A DNA stretch of 5,298 nucleotides, from positions 1 through 5,298 of the forward strand of contig QQUM01000677.1 of the NCBI GenBank assembly GCA_008501545.1, given 5' to 3'. Every line of letters begins with the position of its first letter. Position 1 is the stretch's first letter. Below, piece after piece: positions 1-5,298 of the stretch. The translations under genes and the position numbers were made by a program. Below the pieces are notes generated by a model that searched no databases, was not told the origin of the DNA, and was given only the letters and a program-made list of their open reading frames with translations. The stretch comes from Calditrichota bacterium. Lineage in GTDB: Bacteria > Zhuqueibacterota > Zhuqueibacteria > Zhuqueibacterales > Geothermadaptataceae.

Positions 1-2
1 TA

Positions 3-407
3 ACTTCAAGTACTTTCTCAAACCCAACAAATGTTTCAACGCCACAGCATGAATTCCTTGGTAATTGGATTAATGTCGATCCTGAAGGCGGGCTTACTAA
101 ATTAACGATCTCAGAAGGTAAAAATTCTTGGGAGATCGAAGGATGGGGAAAATGCCAACCCAGAGACTGTGACTGGGGAAAAGTTCCTTTTAACTTGATC
201 GGGACATCTATCTCTGATAAATTATTTCAAATTGGATTTGCTTCGTGGGAATTTGAGGGAGCTTCTAAAGTTGAAATAAAATCGTTTATAACTGTAAAAC
301 TTATTGGCGAAAAACTATTTGTTGAAAAAATTACAATTTTTACTGACGACTCTGGACGTTCAAATTACCGAAGTGTTCATCTACTCAAAAGAGCTTCAAA
401 GAAGTAA
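3..407 (+). CDS. C-terminal part of a WGKC/CDWG-domain protein (5' end outside window)
   Basis: The frame is open from base 3 to the TAA at 405-407 (134 residues), with no ATG in frame, so this is the 3' end of a gene that begins upstream. A TTG at 195 could be called a start, but it would cut the domain in half. The visible protein opens with a Ser/Thr/Pro/Asn-rich linker (TSSTFSNPTNVSTPQH). A compact, probably all-beta domain follows: FLGNWINVDPEGG, then WGKCQPRDCDWG, and near the end TDDSGRSNYRS before a basic tail (KRASKK). From memory, a 'GTWVNVDP... WGKC.P.DCDWG... TD.SGR.dY' domain recurs at the C-terminus of uncharacterised proteins in cyanobacteria, Bacteroidota and others, often after variable N-terminal parts. 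I know of no established function. The two Cys of the signature could form a disulfide or bind metal (inference). The domain looks complete at its C-terminus. The missing N-terminal part prevents assigning a role or location. Confidence 0.8.
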   Translation, partial: TSSTFSNPTNVSTPQHEFLGNWINVDPEGGLTKLTISEGKNSWEIEGWGKCQPRDCDWGKVPFNLIGTSISDKLFQIGFASWEFEGASKVEIKSFITVKLIGEKLFVEKITIFTDDSGRSNYRSVHLLKRASKK

Positions 408-484
408 CATGTAAAACGGTTTATTCTATCTATTCTGTCTAATTTGTACCCGTCAATGGTTAACAATAACAAGTTATCCTGTAT

Positions 485-630
485 TCAATGTCATTAAGTT
501 AAGAAGTTTTAGTGTCATTCAGGAGGAATCCATTTAGATTTTAGCGTGAATTTCTAAACCAAGATCAACCTGGTTTCTGAATAGTTCCCTCCTGGATGAC
601 AGTATGTCGCGCTTAACTTAATGACATTGA
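485..630. repeat. 146-bp palindromic MITE-like element with 19-bp perfect terminal inverted repeats
   Basis: The ends are exact inverted copies: tcaatgtcattaagttaag at 485-503 and its reverse complement cttaacttaatgacattga at 612-630. Inside lies a second inverted pair, 513-526 (tgtcattcaggagg) against 588-601 (cctcctggatgaca), 14 pairs with one G-T. At the centre aaacca (556-561) pairs with tggttt (571-576). The whole unit could therefore fold as a long interrupted hairpin. It has no coding capacity. The architecture is that of a miniature inverted-repeat transposable element mobilised in trans, or of a transcribed palindromic intergenic repeat. The flanks carry cctgtat (478-484) and cctgtct (632-638), a possible decayed target-site duplication offset by one base on the right. 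The matching transposase family is not identifiable from this window. A related half copy lies at 4143-4176. Confidence 0.8.
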
Positions 631-645
631 GCCTGTCTTATACTC

Positions 646-723
646 ACGCCGAGTTGCAGAGCTCGCTGAGCAATGCATTGAAGGATTAAAAAACAAAACC
701 CTGCGTTCTCTGCGACTCAGCAT
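646..723. repeat. Imperfect palindrome, GCAGAG/CTCTGC dispersed-repeat type
   Basis: acgccgagttgcagag (646-661) pairs with ctctgcgactcagcat (708-723): 13 Watson-Crick pairs, one G-T and two mismatches over 16 positions. The roughly 46-base interior includes an A-rich stretch (687-699). It starts 15 bases after the 485-630 element and shares no sequence with it. Short elements with CGCAGAG-type inverted halves around an A-rich centre are, from memory, common multicopy intergenic repeats in environmental bacterial genomes. The missing T-tract argues against a simple terminator, although a bidirectional transcription-stopping role between these convergent genes is possible. Confidence 0.55.
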
Positions 724-803
724 GTATTTATTTTACCATTTAAAACTTGATTTCCGGGGATTTTACCTGTGGTAATCCATCAGGGACATTTATCCCACCG
801 CAA

Positions 804-3800
804 TCATCCTTCCGGCAATGCCATACCTTCCAACCACGGCGCGCCGGCCTCCTGTAAAGCCTTTTCGAGCATTGGAATGCGCGTGTTGAGAATCTGCTCA
901 AGCGCCGCTTTGATTTCCCGGAATTGGGTGCGTGCGATTTCCAGGCTGCGCTTGTGCATAGGCGTCGGGCCGTACGTCGAGTTACGCGTGCCAGTACTCG
1001 CCGCGCTGATTCGGGCGGAAATCGAAGGTTTGGTTTTCTCGCCAATGGCCGATTTAGAGCGGTTACCGACAAGCTTTTCATCGATGACAAAAAGGGCCTG
1101 CTTCACCTCGTAAACGCGCTGTTCGAGTTCGCCCGGTGCGGCTGGTGTGCGGCGCAGGGCGGTTTGCATTTTGTTGACCTTCTTCATTGCATTTTTCAGG
1201 GCCGTTGAAGTGGCGGTTGTGGCCCGCTGCAGCTTGGCCAAATCCTGCCAGAATTGCGCCGTCACGGCCGGTTCTGCGCCCGGCAAGCTGCCTTTGCGCA
1301 GACGCTCAACAGTAAACGGCATTGGCCCGGATAGCTCAGTGACCACACCATCCACTTGCTTTGAAAGCGTGACGGTATAGTCGCCCGGAGCGGCCATTAC
1401 GCCGGACGGGTCTTTGTCCGTTTCTTTATCGAACAAACTCATGGCGTTGCGGTAAGGGAAGCACAAATCCCACGCGGTGCGGTGCACGCCTTTTTTCGTT
1501 TCGCCCTTGATTTTGCGCACGGTATTGCCGTCGCTGTCTTTGATGGTCAGCCAAACCGCCGGTGCCTCCTGACGCCGTTCTTTTTCAAGCGCATCCCAAT
1601 CAGGAAAAGTCGCGGGCGTGCCTGCTTTATTCTGCTTTTTGACTTTTTCTTTGCGCAGTGCTTTTTTTGATTTCAAATCTTCTTTTAGATAATATGTGAA
1701 CACCGCGCCAAACGGTGGATTCGGCGCCGTGAAATATGCCGCACCTTGCGCGCCTTTTTCGTTGAAGCCCAGCACCGGCCGATTGATGTACCACCAGGCT
1801 TTGCGCGTCGGAAAGAGCCCGGCTTCTTTTTGCAGCACAGGTTCTGATACATCGCGCAGCATGCTGTAATCATCCAAAACAAAAAAGCCGCGACCAAACG
1901 AGGCTGCCACCAGGTCATTCTCGCGTTTTTGGATTGCCAGATCGCGAATTGCAATTGTCGGCATGCCACCTTTAAGTTTGGTCCATTTTTTACCCCCATC
2001 GAGCGTAAAATAAACGCCGAATTCCGTGCCGAGAAACAGCAGCTCCGGCTTGACATGATCCTGTACCACTCGCCACAAAAGCGTGCGTTCCGGCAAGTTG
2101 CCCACGATCGATTGCCAGCTTTTGCCCCGGTTTGTGCTTTTCAAAATATACGGCTCGAGATCGCCAAATTTGTGGTTGTCGAGCACGACATAAACCGTGT
2201 TGGCATCGTGCACGTCCGCTTTGATGTCATTGACAAATGCAGTTTTCGGTACATTCGGCAGGTTGCCAACTTCGATCCGGCGCCAGCTCTCGCCGCCGTT
2301 TTCCGTTACCTGAATCAGGCCGTCGTCGGTGCCAGCGTAGATCAGCCCTTCCTGCAGCGGCGATTCTGCCAGCGAGGTGATGGTGTTGTAGTTCGACATG
2401 GCATACATATCCCACGGTGCATCCCAGCCCCAGGTTTTGCCCATGATTGGCAGCCGGACACGTTCCTGATCCCGGGTCAAATCGCCGGAAATGGCAGTCC
2501 AGCTATCGCCGCGGTTGTCGGAGCGCCACACTCGTTGCGAGGCAAAATACAGGCGCGTTGGCTGGTGCGGGCTCACCAAAATCGGTGCATCCCAATTGAA
2601 GCGTTCATAATCTTCGTCCACGCCGGGTTGTGGCCGGATGTAAACCAGCTCGCCGGTCGCACGATCGACGCGAACGAGGTTGCCTTGCTGCCATTCGGAA
2701 TACATGATGTTTGGATTGCCCGGCTCGGTTGCCGGCTGGTGACCATCGCCGAACAGGGTGATGAACCAGTCGGCATTGCGGATGCCGTGATAATTGTCTG
2801 TCCTTGACGGGCCGCCTTGCGTGTTGTTGTCCTGCGTGCCGCCGTAAATATTGTAGAACGGCGTTGCTTCATCCACTGCGACTTTGTAGAATTGCGTCAC
2901 CGGCAGATTGGCCATAAAACGCCAGTTTTGAGCGAGATCAAAGCTTTCGTACATGCCCCCGTCGGTGCCGACCAGCAAATAATCAGGATCGTCTTTGCGG
3001 AAGGCAATGGCGTGGTTGTCCGAGTGTTTGTGGCTTTCTTTCATGCGGCGAAAGGTCTTGCCGCCATCTTCGGAAACCTGCATGCGCACATCGACCAAAT
3101 ACAGTCGGTCGAATTCGTGCGGACTGGCGTAGAGTTCCTGGTAATAATGTGGCCCGGTTGCGCCAGACACGGCATCAGACATCTTTTTCCAGGAAGCGCC
3201 GCGGTTGGTCGAGCGATACACGCCGCCGGCACGCCGGTCGAGTTCGATCGCGGCATAAAGCACATCCGGTTTTTGCGGTGAAATGGCGAGTCCGATTTTG
3301 CCCATGTTTGATTCGGGCAGACCTTTGGTAAGTTTTGTCCAATTATCGCCGCCATCGGTGGATTTGTAGATGGCTGTGCCCGGGCCACCACCCATGTAAG
3401 CCGCAACGTTGCGATGGCGCTGCCATGTCGCGGCATAGAGTACGTTCGGGTCGCGCGGGTCAATAACGATGTCCGTTGCGCCAACCCAGGCAGCATCGCC
3501 GAGCGTTTGTTTCCAGGATGTGCCACCGTTCGTCGACTTGTAGATGCCGCGTTCGCCACCTTTTGACCATAGCGGACCTTGGGCAGCCACCCAAATGATG
3601 TCGGAATTTTCCGGATGCACGATGATTTTGCTGATGTGCTCGGATTGCTTCAATCCCAGGTTTTTCCAGCTTGTACCATCATCAAGGCTACGGTAAATGC
3701 CGTCACCGTAGCCAACGTGGCGGCCACCGACGTTTTCGCCCGTGCCGATCCAAATTGTGTGTGGATTGTTCGGATCGATCGTGACGCAGCCGATTGAGTA

Positions 3801-4076
3801 CGATGGCTGGTCATCGAAAATTGGCTTCCAGGTGACACCAGCGTTTTTGGTTTTCCAGACACCACCCGAGCCGACGGCAACATACCAGAGATTTTCATCT
3901 TCGGGATGGATGGCAATATCGGCGATGCGGCCGGACATCAGCGCTGGACCGATGCTTCTGAATTTCAGGCCGGCAAATGTCGTTTCATTGAGCGGTGATT
4001 TATCTTCTTCGGCGGCAAATCCGCCGGACACGATGAACAAGAACAGAACAAAAATGCACAATGCTTTCCGAAACAT
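804..4076 (-). CDS. Secreted VPS10/sortilin-like two-propeller protein with BNR/Asp-box repeats
   Basis: The 1090-residue product starts at the ATG at 4076, which has AGGAGG four bases upstream and is followed directly by a signal peptide (MFRKALCIFVLFLFIVSGGFAAEE; cleavage near Ala21/Ala22). The upstream in-frame TTG at 4109 would put polar residues before the signal and is disfavoured. Residues 35-745 form a beta-propeller region with eleven Asp-box-like motifs (S-x-D/N-x-G-x-S/T-W type) at about 75, 129, 180, 238, 288, 334, 377, 518, 590, 646 and 690. The linker carries YGGTQDNNTQGG (411-422) and GDGHQPATEP (443-452). FGRGFFVLDDYSMLRD (727-742) closes the propellers. Residues 777-800 and 838-925 look like a split FlgD/Ig-like domain around a Lys-rich insert. 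Residues 934-1080 are a helical tail ending GAPWLEG. The length fits the family (roughly 1000-1100). Relatives are often labelled glycosyl hydrolase because GH74 and sialidases share the fold. No catalytic residue can be assigned here, so the activity is unknown and binding or scaffolding is equally possible. The gene is intact and monocistronic, with no visible C-terminal sorting signal. Confidence 0.93.
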   Translation of the reverse strand: MFRKALCIFVLFLFIVSGGFAAEEDKSPLNETTFAGLKFRSIGPALMSGRIADIAIHPEDENLWYVAVGSGGVWKTKNAGVTWKPIFDDQPSYSIGCVTIDPNNPHTIWIGTGENVGGRHVGYGDGIYRSLDDGTSWKNLGLKQSEHISKIIVHPENSDIIWVAAQGPLWSKGGERGIYKSTNGGTSWKQTLGDAAWVGATDIVIDPRDPNVLYAATWQRHRNVAAYMGGGPGTAIYKSTDGGDNWTKLTKGLPESNMGKIGLAISPQKPDVLYAAIELDRRAGGVYRSTNRGASWKKMSDAVSGATGPHYYQELYASPHEFDRLYLVDVRMQVSEDGGKTFRRMKESHKHSDNHAIAFRKDDPDYLLVGTDGGMYESFDLAQNWRFMANLPVTQFYKVAVDEATPFYNIYGGTQDNNTQGGPSRTDNYHGIRNADWFITLFGDGHQPATEPGNPNIMYSEWQQGNLVRVDRATGELVYIRPQPGVDEDYERFNWDAPILVSPHQPTRLYFASQRVWRSDNRGDSWTAISGDLTRDQERVRLPIMGKTWGWDAPWDMYAMSNYNTITSLAESPLQEGLIYAGTDDGLIQVTENGGESWRRIEVGNLPNVPKTAFVNDIKADVHDANTVYVVLDNHKFGDLEPYILKSTNRGKSWQSIVGNLPERTLLWRVVQDHVKPELLFLGTEFGVYFTLDGGKKWTKLKGGMPTIAIRDLAIQKRENDLVAASFGRGFFVLDDYSMLRDVSEPVLQKEAGLFPTRKAWWYINRPVLGFNEKGAQGAAYFTAPNPPFGAVFTYYLKEDLKSKKALRKEKVKKQNKAGTPATFPDWDALEKERRQEAPAVWLTIKDSDGNTVRKIKGETKKGVHRTAWDLCFPYRNAMSLFDKETDKDPSGVMAAPGDYTVTLSKQVDGVVTELSGPMPFTVERLRKGSLPGAEPAVTAQFWQDLAKLQRATTATSTALKNAMKKVNKMQTALRRTPAAPGELEQRVYEVKQALFVIDEKLVGNRSKSAIGEKTKPSISARISAASTGTRNSTYGPTPMHKRSLEIARTQFREIKAALEQILNTRIPMLEKALQEAGAPWLEGMALPEG

Positions 4077-4080
4077 GGTT

Positions 4081-4086
4081 CCTCCT
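4081..4086 (-). promoter_or_regulatory. Shine-Dalgarno of the propeller gene
   Basis: Read on the minus strand, this is AGGAGG followed by AACC and the ATG at 4076-4074. It is a full anti-Shine-Dalgarno match. It settles the start at 4076 over the upstream TTG at 4109, which has no comparable site. No convincing -35/-10 pair could be picked out further upstream. Confidence 0.85.
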
Positions 4087-4142
4087 GATTTGAATTGTGG
4101 TAGCGTCAACGCTGACAGGATTTGGATTTGCCAGCGTTCTTT

Positions 4143-4176
4143 TCATTAAAGTTAAGAGCCTCATGTCATTCCAGAG
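4143..4176 (+). repeat. Degraded half copy of the 485-630 element
   Basis: tcattaaagttaag (4143-4156) matches the terminal arm of the 485-630 element (tcattaagttaag at 491-503) apart from one extra A. After 8 bases comes gtcattccagag (4165-4176), which corresponds to the inner arm gtcattcaggag (514-525), there reached after 10 bases. The same two blocks in the same order and spacing argue for common descent. No right-hand half follows, so it appears truncated. It lies about 65 bases upstream of the propeller gene's start and so could affect that gene's promoter or leader. Confidence 0.5.
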
Positions 4177-4331
4177 TCATTTTAATATTAACGGGCTTTT
4201 TGTAAATCCCAACAAAAAAATGACAGACCGTTTGGCTTTAAATGCCTTATCGATTCTGTACAGTCTATCTGCTTTTTTTTCTGCCACTTTTTTTGTATTG
4301 TAAATAGATCATATTCTGTTTGATCTGATGA

Positions 4332-4485
4332 GGCATATTGACCGTTTACGAAAAAATCGAAACGGGCTCATGTCACTGAATATTCGCACCACTCCATAAG
4401 TCCGGATGGCAAACGGGTGCTGTTTCATTCCAGTTACGGGACGGACAACGATATCATGCTGGTACCGTTGTTTCCTGAGAAATAG
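4332..4485 (+). pseudogene. Decayed 3' tail of a PD40/TolB-like beta-propeller gene
   Basis: The frame ending in TAG at 4483-4485 encodes, from about 4378, EYSHHSISPDGKRVLFHS, then SYGTDNDIMLVPLFPEK and the stop. S-x-S-P-D-G-K-x-V-x-F-x-S is the hallmark of the WD40-like PD40 repeat of TolB, tricorn-type and oligogalacturonate-lyase-type propellers, and this looks like a last blade plus natural C-terminus. In another frame, 4332-4376 reads GILTVYEKIETGSCH and then hits TGA at 4377-4379. This is protein-like and may be the preceding segment, joined by a frameshift near 4365-4372. Further upstream all frames are closed, with a stop at 4329-4331, and no start or ribosome site exists. The parent gene is therefore missing except for about 40-50 codons. 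It faces + strand, opposite to the propeller gene at 804-4076, and is a different repeat family (no Asp boxes). It is probably a remnant left by a deletion or repeat-mediated rearrangement. Confidence 0.65.
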
Positions 4486-4647
4486 TACTGTAACGATTTG
4501 CAATTATTTGTCATGGTTGTATGTAAGAGGGTATTTGTTTGGAACATTCTTTTTTGAAACACAGTTTTAAACACTATTAATTCATTGCTGGTACAATACT
4601 CGTTTATGTTCTTCTGCACGGTTCTACTTAGAATCTATCCAGCAAAG

Positions 4648-4707
4648 CGTCATTCCAGCAGGTTTTTAGCCGAACTTCGTTTCGTCTAAAATCATGAAGG
4701 AATGACG
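4648..4707. repeat. Short GTCATTCC...GGAATGAC hairpin repeat
   Basis: cgtcattcc (4648-4656) and ggaatgacg (4699-4707) are perfect inverted copies. Inside, ttttag (4664-4669) pairs with ctaaaa (4686-4691), and cgaa (4671-4674) with ttcg (4681-4684) around a cttcgt loop. The left end shares the 10-mer gtcattccag with the half repeat at 4165-4174, and the GTCATTC core with the inner arms of the 485-630 element, so the three look related. It ends 52 bases before the LolA-family start and could lie in that gene's promoter or 5' leader. Similar GTCATTCC palindromes are widespread as intergenic repeats (general knowledge). There is no T-tract, so it is not a typical terminator. Confidence 0.65.
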
Positions 4708-4742
4708 ACGAATATAACATTATCATTCAAAACTATAAAAAG

Positions 4743-4750
4743 AAGAAGGT
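4743..4750 (+). promoter_or_regulatory. Probable ribosome binding site of the LolA-family gene
   Basis: aagaaggt at 4743-4750 is a moderate Shine-Dalgarno match, nine bases before the GTG at 4760. It supports GTG as the start: no ATG or other good start occurs in frame between the upstream stop at 4715-4717 and this codon. Confidence 0.6.
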
Positions 4751-4759
4751 ATAATCTCC

Positions 4760-5298
4760 GTGAAAAATCAATTTTCCCTACAAAAATACGCGATCTTCGT
4801 CTTAAGCATTCTATTCGCACTAACGACCCAATCTTTCGCTGGCGAGGATGTGGATGATGTCGTTAAAGATCTGAAAAAGCGCTACGAAAAATTTAAAACC
4901 CTGCAGGCGACATTTACCCAAACCACGATCTGGTCTCTTGCTGGTGATGAGCAACGTGTCAATGGGAAATTTTATGCCAGCGGTAAAAACAAATACCGCG
5001 TCGAGACGGATGTGCAAATCATTGTCACCGATGGCAAAACGGTGTGGACCTACTCCAAAGATAGAAATCAGGTCGTTATCAACGCACTTGACGGTGCCGG
5101 GAAAAACAAGACACCACGGGATTTGTTGATTAAATACACCAACGATTTTAATGCAAAATTGGATGGTGATAAAATTTTTCACGGTCGAAAATGCCACGAG
5201 GTGGTTTTTACTCCACGCAATGAGGATGCGTTCGTCGTTCAGACACGGGTTCTGGTTGATAAAAAGAACCAGTTCGCGCTACGTATCGAACAGGAAGA
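4760..5298 (+). CDS. lolA: LolA-family periplasmic lipoprotein carrier (3' end outside window)
   Basis: The frame starts at GTG 4760 and stays open to the window end (179 complete codons). LolA proteins are usually about 200 residues, so only the C-terminal strands should be missing. Residues 1-27 are a signal peptide (MKNQFSLQKY, hydrophobic core AIFVLSILFALTT, then SFA before GED, a Ser-x-Ala cleavage site after Ala27). The mature part shows the family pattern. An N-terminal helix leads to LQATFTQTT (48-56). Then come NGKFYASGKNKYRVET (68-83), in the position of the usual G-x-L/F...KP-x-x-F-R-W/V strand pair but without the Pro, and IIVTDGKTVWTYSKDRNQV (87-105), the strongest signature. Alternating strands follow to VDKKNQFALRIEQE. 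In the known Lol pathway, LolA takes lipoproteins from the LolCDE transporter and carries them across the periplasm to the outer membrane. LolA-like proteins also serve other lipid-linked export systems, so the exact cargo is inferred. The gene has its own long upstream region, so it is probably the first gene of its transcript. Confidence 0.9.
   Translation, partial: MKNQFSLQKYAIFVLSILFALTTQSFAGEDVDDVVKDLKKRYEKFKTLQATFTQTTIWSLAGDEQRVNGKFYASGKNKYRVETDVQIIVTDGKTVWTYSKDRNQVVINALDGAGKNKTPRDLLIKYTNDFNAKLDGDKIFHGRKCHEVVFTPRNEDAFVVQTRVLVDKKNQFALRIEQE

Larger units (their letters stand above)
408..803. other. Non-coding spacer between convergent genes, rich in palindromic repeats
   Basis: This gap of almost 400 bases lies between the stop of the + strand gene at 407 and the stop of the - strand propeller gene at 804. 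No open frame in it looks like a protein. It contains two separate palindromic repeats (485-630 and 646-723), listed individually. Bases 408-484 and 724-803 are A+T-rich and hold only weak hairpins (458-479 and 758-778). Neither has a T-tract, so no factor-independent terminator can be called for either gene. Confidence 0.75.
4087..4742. other. Long non-coding spacer between divergent genes with repeat and gene relics
   Basis: This A+T-rich stretch of about 650 bases should hold the promoters of both divergent genes, but none is clear. It contains a degraded half repeat (4143-4176), a propeller-gene relic (4332-4485) and a hairpin repeat (4648-4707), listed separately. Bases 4180-4331 hold the 10-base palindrome ttaatattaa (4182-4191), T-runs at 4273-4280 and 4288-4294, and a six-pair hairpin agatca/tgatct (4306-4311 with 4321-4326). 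I see no gene there. Bases 4486-4647 show nothing beyond A+T-rich sequence. Short open frames in the gap look random. Confidence 0.7.

Noticed and set aside
195..407. Stand-alone 70-residue gene starting with TTG at 195
   Set aside because: The frame is open back to base 3 and the WGKC/CDWG signature lies upstream of 195, so this start would split a single domain.
758..778. Hairpin after the propeller gene as its terminator
   Set aside because: The stem has a two-base bulge and no U-tract follows in the direction of transcription.
1929..2807. Open frame of 292 codons on the + strand inside the propeller gene
   Set aside because: It is antisense to a protein with clear Asp-box motifs throughout, its translation is unlike any family I recognise, and long antisense frames are expected opposite G+C-rich coding sequence.
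4077..4109. N-terminal extension of the propeller protein from a TTG at 4109
   Set aside because: The extension covers the AGGAGG site and puts polar residues (MTLPQFKSGGT) before the signal peptide; ATG at 4076 with the strong ribosome site fits much better.
4097..4303. Small + strand open frame of 68 codons
   Set aside because: It overlaps the propeller gene's upstream region and the half repeat, has no ribosome site, and has low-complexity hydrophobic content from T-runs.
4592..4597. TACAAT as a -10 box for the LolA-family gene
   Set aside because: The best upstream -35-like sequence (taaaca at 4568-4573) is weak and 18 bases away, and such matches are expected by chance in A+T-rich DNA.
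4309..4619. Two overlapping short frames on the - strand
   Set aside because: One is the antisense of the PD40 relic, and the other has no recognisable motif or ribosome site.
4750..4755. TATAAT hexamer as a -10 promoter box
   Set aside because: It sits between the ribosome site and the GTG at 4760, so a transcript starting from it would begin at or inside the coding region; no -35 partner is evident.
4820..5197. 125-codon - strand frame opposite the LolA-family gene
   Set aside because: The + strand frame has a signal peptide and clear LolA motifs, so this is its shadow.

Overview
The window reads as chromosomal DNA from a Gram-negative bacterium. It carries a LolA-family lipoprotein carrier and a large exported Asp-box propeller protein of a type common in Acidobacteriota, Bacteroidota/Ignavibacteria, Gemmatimonadota and Calditrichota/KSB1-like genomes. 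Long repeat-bearing intergenic gaps and unlinked genes also fit an environmental FCB-group or similar lineage. That placement is inference: there is no rRNA or marker gene here. By eye, the large gene is richer in G+C than both flanks.

Layout: (1) 3-407, + strand, is the 3' end of a gene whose product ends in a small beta-rich domain with the signature WGKC-x4-CDWG. (2) 408-803 is non-coding. It holds a palindromic MITE-like element (485-630) and a second, unrelated imperfect palindrome (646-723). (3) 804-4076, - strand, is one intact gene for a 1090-residue secreted two-propeller (VPS10/sortilin-like, BNR) protein with a strong Shine-Dalgarno. (4) 4077-4759 is another gene-poor gap. It holds a degraded half copy of the 485-630 element (4143-4176), the decayed 3' tail of a TolB/PD40-type propeller gene (4332-4485), and a short GTCATTCC...GGAATGAC hairpin repeat (4648-4707). 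(5) 4760-5298, + strand, is the first 179 codons of a LolA-family gene, cut by the window end.

The three genes do not form an operon: the middle one is convergent with the first and divergent from the last, with roughly 400 and 680 bases of spacer. LolA acts in the periplasm, where it moves lipoproteins to the outer membrane. The propeller protein is predicted to be exported, but nothing ties it functionally to LolA. I found no CRISPR array, RNA gene, toxin-antitoxin pair, phage gene or intact transposase, and no convincing new multi-gene system. The most informative unexplained signals are the related repeats and the propeller-gene relic.
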